Below, piece by piece: positions 53,545-64,000 of a stretch of DNA of 64,000 nt; position 1 is the first letter of the stretch, and each line of letters starts with the position of its first letter. Where the stretch lies: positions 11,676,991 through 11,740,990 of the forward strand of contig NC_083646.1 of NCBI RefSeq assembly GCF_963576545.1, given 5' to 3'. The notes beneath the pieces are model-generated. The model had not been told where the DNA came from. It searched no databases and was given only the letters and a program-made list of their open reading frames with translations. A program made the position numbers and the translations under genes. Source of the DNA: Limanda limanda. Lineage: Eukaryota > Chordata > Actinopteri > Pleuronectiformes > Pleuronectidae.

Positions 53545-56500
53545 TCAGAGCTTGCTAAAAGTGATCCTTGGTGGGGTCTCTGGCTGGAGGATGAGGGTGT
53601 ACGTGGTTTTGATGTCCTCTGAGGATGACACGCCGATGTGGAAGCTCAGCAGGATCTAGAGAGAGAGAGTGTGTGTGTGTGTGTGTGTGTGAGGATGTGA
53701 CAGAGGTGACGGAAGCATGAAGACAGAAGGGAAGAGAAGAAGTATTTTAAGTTATGGATTTAATGTAGGTACATTTATTATTTATCAAGAAAAAAAATAT
53801 TAGTAAAGGGTCCAAATATATAATTGTAAAAAAGCAGAGCTTTATTCTTTCCTTCTTTCCCATTTATCATATCAGGTCGATTAACATTTACCACTTATTG
53901 ATAAGTTATTTTTATGAACAATGTTGTTTGAATAAAGATTTTCTTGCGGCAGTGTGTCCTGTTTAAATAAAAGTGTGAAGCAATACCAGAACCACATGAT
54001 GAAAAGAAGCCTGAGTGCTTCCTCCACCACTTCTCAGCAGAGCAACCTGTGTCTCTTCTGCTGCACAGAGGATTTGAGAAGCTTAACCTGGGTCTGCTCA
54101 GGTTAAGCTTATCAAATCTCCTTCTATTCACTTATAACTCAACACAAGCCTTTCCATTTCTTTCCATTCTTATTGCATCACATCCTTTCTCTCTGATCCT
54201 GTCCTCCTCCTCCCTCTTTCCTCCTTCTCTTGTTTGCTGCTACTCACATGCATGATCAGGAGCTGCATCTCGTTCTCAGCAATCCTCCTCCCAACACACT
54301 GTCTGGCACCGAACCCAAACGCCAGGGAGCGGAACCCTGACCCTTCTGCTCTCTGGCCCTCCTCTCTGCTGGTGCTCCACCTGCTGGGCTGGAAGCTTTG
54401 TGGATTCTCAAACACGTCCGTGCTCCTTCCCAGAGGATAAAGACAGGCGTGGACCATGGTCTGAGGGGGACAGTTGTCAAAAGACCGGGTAAGTCAGCTC
54501 TGAATATACATGAAGATCTGACTCCATGTGGTGGATTTGGTGGAAAAAGAGAGCCACTGTCTGATCACTCACCCCAGCAGGTATGTGGTAATTCTGAAGA
54601 ACAATATCTTTGATTGGCATCCGCTGCACTGTGATTCCCACTGGATATAACCTGGCACAAACCAAAATGACAACAAACACACACACATGCACAGACACAC
54701 ACAGACACACGCGCACACACACAGGCACACACAACTGTTCTCAGCTCATGATTTTACTGCTGTATTGATCTGAATCTTCCATCTTGCATATAGGGATCTG
54801 ATATCAATGAGGGTTTAATCTAGGGGGCTATTGGCCTTTGGTGGAGGTATGTGCCCTACTGAGTGCCACTCTAGTTGTAAATTAGTTTGAAAAATTTGCA
54901 CTAACTTACACTATAAGCTAAATCCTGCCTTATCAGGTAATTTTGTTGCCTTTGGTCAACAATGCAGTGATGTGTGAGCTGGTGTATGTAGATGGTTAAC
55001 AGTAAGAACAGTAAGACAAATTCCTAGGGGTCCACTAACTGGTACCACCGGCCTTATGCAGACAGTCTTTGGTTCCTTACCTGAGAATTTCCTTGATTGT
55101 GCCTTTCAGTAGTGGCGCCCCCTGCAGGGCTTTCTGAGGGTCCCCACCAGCCTCAGCCCATGATGTTCTCACCTGCTGCCTCACACTCTCCTGCACCTCT
55201 GGGTTGCGACCGAGCTCAAACAGAGTAAACTGCAGGGGCACCGCTGTCTGCAGAGGAGATGGAAGATGGGATGAGAGGTGACACAGAATCAGTTGGGGTG
55301 AGAAGAGGAAAGCAATCAGGCACAAACACACACACACACACACACACTCACACACATTAACAAACACACACCGTGTCAACCCCTCCAGCCATCAGCTCAG
55401 TGATGTTGGCTTTGATGAGGTCCAAAGATAGCTGCCCTTTCTCCATGAGCTGGCTCAGAACCCCGGTGTACTGGCCTCCAGCTGCCCCAGCTTCAGCCCC
55501 TCGACCCTGGGAGGAGGACATGCGCTGGTACACCCGCTGGATCCTGGCTTCCGCTGGAAGAGGACAGGATGAGAGTAATGAAGCAGAAATATATTGATTG
55601 AAGAGCATTAGATCATCCAGAAATGGCTGATTACTCCTCCATTAGAAGTCCAACCAATGTAGCTCTCTGTACCATGACTGAAGATGTGGTCCCATGCAGT
55701 GGCGTGCTGGGTCCACTGGGGAGCGCCGATGCGGAGCAGGAGGCGATGGGGCAGGTAGAGGAGAGGAGGGGTGGTCGCCAGCATCTGCTCCACGGCCCAG
55801 ATGAACTTTTGAGACTCCATGGAGGGCGATGAGGAGAAGAGGCCGATACGCTCGCCGTACAGCACATGGCAACTTGCTGGACGGAGGGAGGGAGGGAGGG
55901 AGAGAGAGACAGAGGGAGGGAGGGAGGGAGGGAGGGAGAGAGGGAGGGAGGGAGGGGTGTGTGGGTGAGAGATAAATGGCAAACATTCAGAAAACTAACC
56001 AGATCACAATTAATCTGAGACACTGTTAACGAAAGTGTTGGATTACTATGGAAATTAATAAAGGCTTCACCAGAAGATGTATAATAAAACTTCGAGATTC
56101 ATACACTTTCTTGCTGTAAATTCAAACTATCACAGATGTGCTGATCTATTCATGATTTGGAGTTTATGAGCACTTAGAAAAGAAATTCAGACATGTGTTT
56201 TTTTGAGAGGTTAAAGTAATTTTTTCTCTCCCACAGCAAGAAAACATTCAGTATTTTCAATTCCAGCCCCACACACGGAGACAGTTTGGTTTTCCAAGTA
56301 CTTACACTGTCTCAGAGGAAACCCAACACCTAATAGACACCTAACTACACATCACTGGCTATAATCGAGTTTCTCTTCGGCCTGTTCCAACCCAGGCTCA
56401 GCACCTGGCTCCGTGTGCTCTGGTCCATTAAGTCCAGACCAGCATAACTCAAAGTCGTCAGCCCTCCTCCCCCTCTTCGACCCAAAGGACGCACAGATGT

Positions 56501-58966
56501 ACACAAGTGTGAGTCACCCAGGCATTCACACTTGTGAATGTGGCACGTTGCAGATAGGCACATGAAAGGAGCAGACCTGGTGAAAGAATGCCGCCGGCTT
56601 TGATCATCTTTTTTGGTGTTTCTATTTTTAAAGGTGTTCTCCTTGACCCTCTAAATCTGCATTTTGTTAACAACAGATTCACCTCAGGTTAGAGGGAGTT
56701 TTGCTTCTCCCTGACGAGGTGAGAACATTTTTTTTTAAATGAAGCCAGACAGAGCAGAGGCTGTGGGACATTAGCAGACAAATAATCAAAAATAATTTTA
56801 AAATGTGATGTTCCTGCAGATTGTATAATCATGTGTCTGACGTGAGAAGGTGACACAGCCTGCGTCAGCATTCGTGACTCAACCCGAAGAGCTGAATGGA
56901 AGCTCGTCAAAATTAATCCATCTCCTCCCCTCCCCTCCCCTGGGACACCAAGGTCAGTCATTGCTGGATTGAGAGGAGACCAGACACTCATCCTTTAAAA
57001 TGTTTCTACACCGAACACCGTGACAGAAGAAAATGTTGTGCAGGGCATCTGGGTGAGTTAATGCAGGAGCTAGCAGAGCAATCACACATGAAATGTACAT
57101 CAAGAAACCCCAGGTCACAAATCACTGGGGATGATGACCTCCAACCTTCCAGCGCGAAGCGGAAGAGATCAGGGCTCGGATCAATGGTTAGACTGCGTCT
57201 CCCCTTCTTTCCTCTCCCCTCCCTCTCCACTCGCACCTGCAGCATCCGACTGAAATCGCTCGCAACCTCGTCAAGGAGAGGGAGGAACCGCTTCACGGCC
57301 GAGCTCATCATCACCTCCTTGTTGAGCAGGAGACGGTCAGCTCTCCACTCCTCGCCATTCCTGTGGCGAGAAGAAATTGACCCATTTCAATCAGTGCAGA
57401 GCAAAGAGTTTCTAGAAAGACAAAGGGAACATGTGTATCAAGCAGATGTTCTGCTTCTTCACTGAAAGTACAGATGTTGTGTCAAAGTCTGTTTTCTTGT
57501 GTATTTGTGTTTCACAAAACCCAAACGGCGACAAGTCTCTAATGTGATTATTAACCTCTACTTTAACCTTTAACATTTGTCTTCATCTGAATTACTTCTG
57601 GGATGCCCAATCATCACGTGGTGTAAAATCATAGACAGATTATGATCAGGACCCCTGAGCAAAGACATTTAAAGCAGCTCTTGTGCTTTAAGAAGCAGGA
57701 AGTCCCTTCAGATACTCTGGTTCTTCTCTTTCATTTCCACAAAGCAGAACCAAAACATTTTGTGAAGCTTTTTTTACTGTCTTTGAGGAGCTGAAAATGT
57801 TGATATTTCTGGATTTTATGTAGTATTTAACATTTTTATGGCCTTTTAATTATATATTTTTTTGATCATTATTACTCCTATTTATCTCACTAGAATTGTA
57901 GTGATAGTAATATATATTTTCATCTTAATTGGTTTTATTGGTTTCTATTGATTGCTTTGTTATGCATCGTCTCTAAATCTGAATGTTTTTAACTCAATTT
58001 GAATTCCATTTTAATATCCGATGTTTTGTCAATCACAGATAAATAACTTTTAGTTTATTTGTTTGAAACAGGGTATATCAATAAAGTTTGATTGATTGAT
58101 TGATCTTAACCTTTCTTAAATAGAAGCTACACACAGACAGAAACACAACCACAGACAACACAGGTGCATTGTCTCTGTGCTTCTGTAGTTTCAGCTCTGA
58201 TTCTCTCTTTGTGCTCGTTATGTGTCTCTAACCATAATCACATAGAACCATTAAAATAAATGACTTGTATCGTGTCCCCAGAAGGGAGGTAAGCCCCACA
58301 GGGGTATTGTTCAGATAGGCACAGAGGAGGTACTGACTTGAGGAAGACCCCCTTGCTGAGCTGGCGCGTCTCACGATGTGTGGCCCACGGCTGCAGGGTC
58401 ATCCGCTGGGGGTGCAGGCCCTCGGAGCGAAACAGCTCCGAGATGTCTGACGGCATCATGATGTTCACACTCTTGTGTGCGCCAACATGCTCCCTACACA
58501 AACAAACACACATTCAAAAAGGCCACATTGGAAACACACATGAGGATCGACAATTAATCTCCCGATTCTAACATCATTCCCAAAGTTGAGGTGATTGATC
58601 CCAATATTCTCTTTTTCCAACACCTACAACACCAGCCATGTCCCTCCTTTACCTGTAGATGGGCCCGATTGTGTTGAAGGTCCTCTCCATGTGTTTGTGG
58701 AGCTGACCGAAATAATCTTGTCTCCAGAACTTCACCAGGTTCACCCAGCCATTCTTTCCTGTGTGAGGGATCTCCTGGAAGCTCCTCACCCGTCCATCCA
58801 CGCCTCCCTTTCTAACCCCTGCTCCCTGGGCTCCTTTGCCTCCCTCTAACTTTCCCTCCGCCACCGTCTCGGCCGCACTCGTAGACAGAGCCTTCTGTGG
58901 TGCAACACCAAAGAACGCATGTCTGGACCCTCGGTTGCCCGGCACTCGGATGGACATGCTCCTCAT
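53545..58966 (-). CDS. cyp11c1: steroid 11-beta-hydroxylase, mitochondrial P450 (Cyp11c1/Cyp11b type)
   Basis: Nine exons: 58653-58966, 58338-58493, 57146-57360, 55673-55876, 55372-55553, 55081-55247, 54573-54651, 54248-54460, 53545-53655. They give 546 residues, the usual size. Inner-mitochondrial-membrane enzyme of interrenal and gonad that 11-beta-hydroxylates steroids, towards cortisol and 11-ketotestosterone in fish, with electrons from adrenodoxin. Seen: Arg-rich, acid-poor presequence; [13 protein letters not shown] at 62; I-helix AGGVDTT; ExxR motif as KEILR; and haem-binding [12 protein letters not shown] with Cys 494. The Arg/Val-rich block [13 protein letters not shown] and the C-terminus PRITFSKL resemble fish Cyp11b more than Cyp11a1. 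The start ATG at 58966 opens the presequence; another in-frame Met lies three codons on. The acceptor of exon 4 is embedded in a CCCT repeat. A CCAAGGATA on the gene strand near 59074-59082 is a weak SF-1-like motif. CYP11A1 is the less likely alternative. Confidence 0.93.
53671..53690. repeat. GT microsatellite in last cyp11c1 intron
   Basis: (GT)10 just upstream, on the gene strand, of the final exon's polypyrimidine tract. Confidence 0.85.
54071..54118. repeat. inverted repeat / hairpin, 20-bp arms
   Basis: Arms 54071-54090 and 54099-54118 pair at 19 of 20 positions around an 8-base loop. The core AAGCTTAACCTG/CAGGTTAAGCTT is perfect. It lies in the last intron of the cyp11c1-like gene. 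Confidence 0.9.
54770..54880 (+). repeat. dispersed teleost-type repeat fragment (tail)
   Basis: Reads GGCCTTTGGTGGAGGTATG then CTACTGAGTGCC, related to the end of the repeat at 5918-6210. It lies in an intron of the cyp11c1-like gene. Confidence 0.5.
55879..55955. repeat. GGGA/GGAG tetranucleotide repeat at an acceptor
   Basis: An interrupted (GGGA)n run on the plus strand. On the gene strand it is (CCCT)n and forms the polypyrimidine tract of cyp11c1 exon 4 (acceptor at 55877-55878). Confidence 0.92.
55956..57145 (-). other. remainder of cyp11c1 intron 3
   Basis: A 1.2-kb stretch with no exon or recognisable element. Confidence 0.6.
57361..58337 (-). other. cyp11c1 intron 2 with a retroelement-like tail
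   Basis: AT-rich intron. At 58060-58107 the plus strand ends in CAATAAAGTTTGATTGATTG, the style of a truncated non-LTR element with a TGAT tandem end. Nothing else is recognised. Confidence 0.5.
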
Positions 58967-59160
58967 GGTCCAAGCGAGATGTGTCCATGGGTCTCGTGCA
59001 GAGTTGTGACACCCCCGTGGTGGTCGTGTCCGTAGGAATGATTTCTTTCCCTACTCCAACCCCAACCTCATATCCTTGGATGTGCTCTATTTTTCTAATG
59101 AGCTGATAGGAGGTTACGATTTATGAATTTGTGTGTCAGAGTTCAAGAGAAAGACAACAC
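58967..59160 (-). promoter_or_regulatory. cyp11c1 immediate 5' flank
   Basis: Sequence upstream of the start codon on the minus strand. It holds CCAAGGATA (near 59074-59082), similar to but not a full match for the SF-1/NR5A1 site that drives steroidogenic genes. No TATA box is clear. Promoter role inferred from position. Confidence 0.35.
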
Positions 59161-59169
59161 AGCATGAAT

Positions 59170-59216
<47 letters not shown>

Positions 59217-59505
59217 AAATCTGTCTTAGTGAGGACATTCATTGACACAATGGATTCCCCTTACGCTAAACTGAACCATCAAAACTAAATGCCTAACCCT
59301 AACCTAAACTTAAATTCTATCCGTAATCATAAACCAAGTCTTCTCAAACAGCCCTTTGGATTTGTAAGGACCATCAAAAATGTCCTCACGATGTCAAAAT
59401 GTCCTCACAATGTGCAACAGTGTAGTTTCTATGTGCATATGTACTGTTTTTGAAGATTCAAAATGGTCCTCACAAAGATATCTGTACACGTACACACACT
59501 CACAC
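59160..59505 (+). repeat. CA-flanked interspersed repeat
   Basis: Begins with (AC)20 at 59170-59210, continues GTGAGGACATT, CTAACCCTAACC, AAACAGCCCTTTGG, AATGTCCTCAC (twice) and GGTCCTCACAAAGATATCTG, and ends in a second short CA run. I recognise this as a common fish repeat associated with microsatellites; I do not know its class. No coding content. Confidence 0.6.
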
Positions 59506-60316
59506 CACAGCTGGTCAAAGGAGTCTTCAATACAACCTTCAGCGATGAAAGTTTCTATTGTTATTTCAGATTTATTCTTCATGTTGTATAAAATTCTGTA
59601 ACTACGCAGCTTCAGACTATTTACACAATATTTCCATGAAAACAAGTTTGTCATCATGACAAGAAACTACAAGCTTCACATTTGGCTCAGACACTTTACA
59701 GATGTGATTTTTAACTCATACATGTGGACGTAACCCAGCTCTCAGACGATCAACAAAGAAACAGCAGAAAAACACATTTTCAAACATTTTCTCATAAATA
59801 CAAAAAGTATATTAAGTGTTGCTTCATTAATTGTGTGAATATGTGTTGAAAAGTGAACGTGTCGCCCTGTGGTTTCTTACTTGTGAATTGATCAGTTGGA
59901 TCTTTGTCATTTAGAGCTGCAACAGCCCTGTGAGTAGAAACTAGCTACAGTAACTTATATTATCAATCAACTACAATCCACTGGCCAACCTATTATGTAA
60001 TTACAACATTATGATATGATAACTTATGAAAAGACATAGATTTTTATTATAAATGGGATGAGAACAAGATCAAACCTAAAAAGATCATGTAAAAACTCAA
60101 TTTTAAATCATCAGTTCATCATCACCCATTAACACACTAAGTAGTTGTACGCAGCTATAAGTACAATTTGACGAGTTTATTAATTTACAATAATAACATT
60201 GTATATTTCAACAGTTCTTTACTGTTTTGTGATTAAATATCTGTTTGCTCGTTGTGGGTTTTTTGGGTTTCTATATGATATTGTAAGGTCTATATGTGTG
60301 TACAAATACATTATGG

Positions 60317-60520
60317 TGTATTGGGGCGTACGTTCTGCTCTGTCACCTCACAGCAAAGAGGTGCTTGGTTCAAATCCTGCTTAAGTCACTTCCTGTGAGG
60401 AGTTAGCATGTTCTCCACGTGTTTGTGTGGGTTTTCTGCAAGAGCTCCGGCTTCATCCCACAGTCCAAAGACGTGCAGATTGGGGTCGGGTTAATTGGAG
60501 AGTCTTAATTGTTGTTTCAC
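60317..60520 (+). repeat. tRNA-related SINE-like repeat
   Basis: Contains GTCACCTCACAGCAAAGAGG followed by GGTTCAAATCC, which fits a tRNA B box, then GCATGTTCTCC, GTGTGGGTTTTCT and CCCACAGTCCAAAGACGTGC. This is a widespread teleost repeat in a decayed form. It is not a functional tRNA: no cloverleaf can be completed. The exact ends are unclear. Confidence 0.65.
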
Positions 60521-60843
60521 TTGTAAAAAGTCTATAGCTTACTCCTGAAATAATAAGTTCTTCATTCGAAAGTAGCATCATTATTAACTTACAAGTTGCG
60601 CATCATATTTTCCACATAAACAACAAACATATTAAGAACCAAAGAAATTATATGGTTTCTCAGTGACAGCAGATTTGGACTCAATGATCGTCTGACCGCT
60701 GATGAAAGATGTAAAAGCACAGTTTGTGTGTGAGCAGCCATTACAGATGAGATTATCTTCTCCTGCTGTTTCCCTGAAATTTGTTCAAGCAACTAAATCG
60801 ATCCCAAGGCCGTGAAGTAATCGCCCCTGTGATCACATATGGA

Positions 60844-62661
60844 TCACATGACATTACAGGAGTCCCCAGTGGTTGGTGTGGGAGTGGACGCCTTGCTGTG
60901 CTTCCTCCCTGTGAGGCGCCCTGTGTTGAAACTGAGGCCTTGAAAGGCGCTCAGCAGGTTGAAGCCGTCGTCCTTGGCTTTGGTTTCAGGATAAATGATC
61001 TTCGACAGCCCGCGGGGGAGCGACACTTTCCCTCCCACAGACCTCAGGTGGCTCACGTCCTTCGGGCTCTTAATGGTGATGGAAAAACAGAGCAGGAAGA
61101 CAGTTACTGGGCCGAGCGCCTGACACAAAGTGAGAACCATGATGATTTAAATTGACTCTGCGTTTGTCCACATTGCTCGTGCACAGGCCAGAACAACGTG
61201 AAATGTGGATAACAATAATTATTGAAGGTTTGAAGGTTTGACACAGTAATTTGAGGGACGTGCACAGTTGTTGATTTGCAGCAGAACATGAGACTCAGAG
61301 CGTGAAGTCACAAATGTGATAGAATTTAAAGCTTATCTCTGCAGAGGATCTTTGTGCAAAGATGAATTTATTACGATTACAATCTTTATATTTAACTGTT
61401 TAACTATATTTAATCCTCCACTTAAATTAATTTTAAGTTTGTTGCTCTCGCACCATGAACTGCTTGTTGAAAATCACATAAAGCTTTGCAGGTCTGGTAA
61501 TTTGATGTGTGAATGTGTTATTTTAATATATATCATCTTTGAACAAGTGATTGAAATAAGATTCTGGTAACAGAAAAAATGGCCAAATGTCAAATATGCC
61601 CAATCTGGTTAATTCTGGATAAGACTGGATATTTAGCAGTAAATGCAGAGTCAGTGTATGTACATGTTGGATCAAGTAATACGGGACAAACAATTCAGTT
61701 TTTTTAACAAAAACTTAAATGGTAAATCTTATTTGTTTGTTTTACTGTTGTACAAACATGAATAAAACTGTTACACTTGTTGTTTTGCCTTGTTCTGCAC
61801 CAACAGACCTTGGACAGCTGGTATTTTCTCCTGAAATGATTTCTCAAAGCGGCTCTCTCTGCGTTCTTCTGAGCGTTCACCGCCTCCCGCTGCTTCCTGT
61901 AAACACAGCAGACAGACATGAACACACCTGACCTACTGCAGACAGATTTCAATTAAAGCTCATTATACAAATACACCTGCTCACAATATGTGACCCAACA
62001 GCTCCACTTGCACTTAGCGCACACGAGGTGGAAGTCACTCTTATTCAACCATGTATATCACCATAGTATATTACTTTGTACTTTTTACTAATTCACATAC
62101 ACTGCATACATCTATGTGACAGCTATAGATGAAAGAAATTGTAAAAATGAAGTATCTGAATAACTTAAAGAATATGGTGGATTGTTATTGGTGAAAGTAA
62201 ATGAAGTGTCGAAATGCTTGATCTCGATCAACTACAACATAAACCAATTATGCTGATAAAATACAATATAGCCTAATATCAAATATCATAAATAGTATAA
62301 CACATTTTTACTGCATTGAGTACTGTATTGTTACAGTGCAATACTAGAAGAGTATTAGTACTTGTAGATAGTACTAGCTCCACCTCCTCATGTAATGTCT
62401 CTATACATCCCCCTCCACTTGCCTCTCCTTCTCCAGGTCGGCCTGGTACGAGCAGATGACTGTGGGATCTTTGGGAGGTGCAGCTCGGAGTGGGGGGGTC
62501 TTACCCGACCTCCTGCACGCTCGTCTGCCTCCCCCAGCCCCTCTGCCCCTCCTGTTCCTGGGTTTAGCACACAACTTCTCTTGCTTCACCCCCGACACAC
62601 AGCTAGTCATCTTCCTGATGGGCGTCCTCAGTGATTTCTTCACTCTCAACAGAGAATTCAT
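60844..62661 (-). CDS. complexin-3/4-like SNARE-binding protein, divergent
   Basis: Three exons: 62419-62661, 61809-61892 and 60844-61068; 183 residues. Complexins bind the assembled SNARE bundle through a central helix and control vesicle fusion; types 3 and 4 work at retinal ribbon synapses and are anchored by a farnesyl group. Seen: the helix YQADLEKERQ then NAERAALRNHFRRKYQLSK, which aligns without gaps to the complexin-3 helix when exon 2 begins at 61892; the segment GGKVSLPRGLSKII; and a C-terminal CNVM CaaX box. An earlier acceptor at 61896 would shift the frame, so the later AG was chosen. The donor after exon 1 (CAA/GTGGAG) is weak. The start ATG at 62661 is the first after an in-frame stop. 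Odd: residues 1-70 are strongly basic (RNRRGRGAGGGRRACRR) and lack the usual complexin-3/4 start, so an alternative first exon may exist. I cannot tell cplx3 from cplx4. Confidence 0.82.
61069..61808 (-). other. complexin-like gene intron 2
   Basis: A 740-base AT-rich intron, donor GTCTGT, acceptor ATTAAG after a pyrimidine-rich tract. No other feature. Confidence 0.65.
61893..62418 (-). other. complexin-like gene intron 1
   Basis: A 526-base AT-rich intron with no recognisable element. Confidence 0.65.
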
Positions 62662-64000
62662 GATGAAGCTCTCTCACTCTCTCTGGCTCTCTCTCTCTCT
62701 CTCTCTCTCAGGACGGGAGGCAGCGACCACCACACCTCTATTTGATTGACAGGTGATGAGTTGACGTTTAATGGTTTTCTCCTTGGTTCATGCTGTGTGG
62801 CTCTGACAGGACGAGCTCAGGACACACACACACACACACAGTCTCACGTCCTGTGGCGGCAATAACTCAGGTTGAGACCTGGCAAGGACAAGGGTGGGAG
62901 TGAGACAAGGCTCAGACACACAAAGACTTAGTACACACACACTCACACACACTCATACACACTCACACACATTCACAAAGGTTCTAGCAACTGTCAAGTG
63001 TTTGTCTCCTGGGGACGTACTTGAAAAAAGCTGAGAAAATACAAAAAAGGACAAAAAAATGTACATGTCATCCTCATACATTTTATACTGACTATCTTTC
63101 AGGCAGTTTGTCACAATAAACACACAAAGTAAACTTAAGCGTGGTCACACTTACCCGTGCAGGTGGCTCACAGCATAAAAGCCAGCTAAAGCTTCAGCCA
63201 GATGGCCTCCACCGCTACCACACAATCTCCTTAAGCCTCAGAGAAAACCGGAGAAAACAACAAAAGTTGTCATCACAGAATGTTGTGTTGTGTTTCTGGT
63301 CCTCGGCCTTCACAGTATAAACGACTGTTCCAGGTTTCAGCCTCTGCTTCCTCTTCTTCCCTCTTCTCCTCCACTTACCTCGCTTCGCTCATCCACAACC
63401 TCGACTCTCCTGATAAGCACTTAAAGGATTTAATGAGGGGGATCTGGTTAGCTGTGACAGGTAATGCACCCGATGACTCACGTGTTTGTGATGGAGATTT
63501 AGAGATGTGAGCTGATGTCATGTTGAGTGACACATGCCTGCTGACATCACATCAGTGTTGCTCCTGTATTCAGAGTCTGATTTAAGACTTCATTTCCCCT
63601 GTTTACGTGCAGCGGAGCAGTGAAGTGAGATATCAGACAGACGTTCTGACAGGACATGTAACTTCCAACTCCTCTGCAGCTCCTCACAAGACCATCATCT
63701 GTATTTGGTTCAGTGGATTAAACAGAGATGAGAAAAGGAAATGAAACAGATACACCTGGATGGAGGGAGTCTGACCTGAGAGGGCAGCGTCTGCGTCGCA
63801 GGGAGATAAGAGGGAAGTGATGACAACACTTCAACCACCCCAGCAAACCAAACATGTCACTACCAAGGCCTGGTTAAAGATACAGAGCATGTGTTCTGCA
63901 CCAATGAAACTAATAAATGAAGCAGTTTCTTCACATCATTTTGACTTGTTGCAGCCTGAGGCCCATACAATGACAAAGACACACAACAAAATAAGAGAAA
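62662..64000. other. 5' flank of the complexin-like gene to window end
   Basis: Contains a CT run (62686-62709), CA runs (62823-62840, 62930-62980) and no supported exon. An upstream complexin exon or promoter may be here, but I cannot place it. Confidence 0.45.

Noticed and set aside
59283..59300. Interstitial telomere repeat (CTAACCC)
   Set aside because: Only about two units, and explained as part of the CA-flanked interspersed repeat.
60317..60390. Possible tRNA gene
   Set aside because: B box present but no complete cloverleaf or A box of the right form; fits a SINE-like repeat.
63280..63510. 76-codon plus-strand frame near the window end
   Set aside because: Ser-rich, no homology recognised, no splice context.

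Overview
This window looks like nuclear DNA of a ray-finned (teleost) fish. All five genes I can support are vertebrate genes split by GT-AG introns. One is an 11-beta-hydroxylase-type mitochondrial P450 of the fish Cyp11c1/Cyp11b kind. The non-coding DNA is full of CA/GT microsatellites and short interspersed repeats. No species can be named from the sequence. There are no bacterial operons, CRISPR arrays or phage genes, and I found no convincing tRNA, rRNA or microRNA gene.

All five genes lie on the minus strand, so each reads from high to low coordinates. (1) 280-2102: a BTB/zinc-finger repressor, zbtb7b (ThPOK)-like, with two coding exons and a spliced 5' UTR whose first exon is not identified. 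(2) 24605-37834: an HCN cation channel, hcn3 by neighbourhood, with nine coding exons, 1,560 residues and a very long Pro/Ser/Thr-rich tail. (3) 40598-47856: pyruvate kinase, pklr-like, with eleven exons found and the 5' end open. (4) 53545-58966: cyp11c1-like steroid 11-beta-hydroxylase, nine exons, 546 residues. (5) 60844-62661: a divergent complexin of the 3/4 type, three exons, 183 residues, ending in a CaaX box. I joined each exon set by hand from splice sites, reading phase and family alignment, and every set gives an uninterrupted reading frame.

The long gene-poor stretches are 2.1-24.1 kb (probably zbtb7b 5' intron plus intergenic DNA, with a CpG-rich promoter candidate at about 17.5-18.75 kb), 31.5-37.2 kb (hcn3 intron 1), 37.8-40.4 kb (hcn3 promoter side) and 47.9-53.3 kb (between pklr and cyp11c1). 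They hold microsatellites, a 291-bp non-autonomous hAT-type element with a perfect 8-bp target duplication, LINE-type 3' tails, a tRNA-related SINE-like repeat and other dispersed repeats.

The genes do not form a pathway. They are a conserved neighbourhood: ZBTB7B, HCN3 and PKLR are close together on human 1q21-q22, while HCN4, PKM, CYP11A1 and CPLX3 lie together on human 15q23-q24, so the window looks like one arm of an ancient vertebrate duplication. The most unusual points are the giant repeat-bearing HCN tail, extra introns in the HCN and pyruvate kinase genes, a conserved RRxS site upstream of the apparent pklr start, and the strongly basic N-terminus of the complexin.
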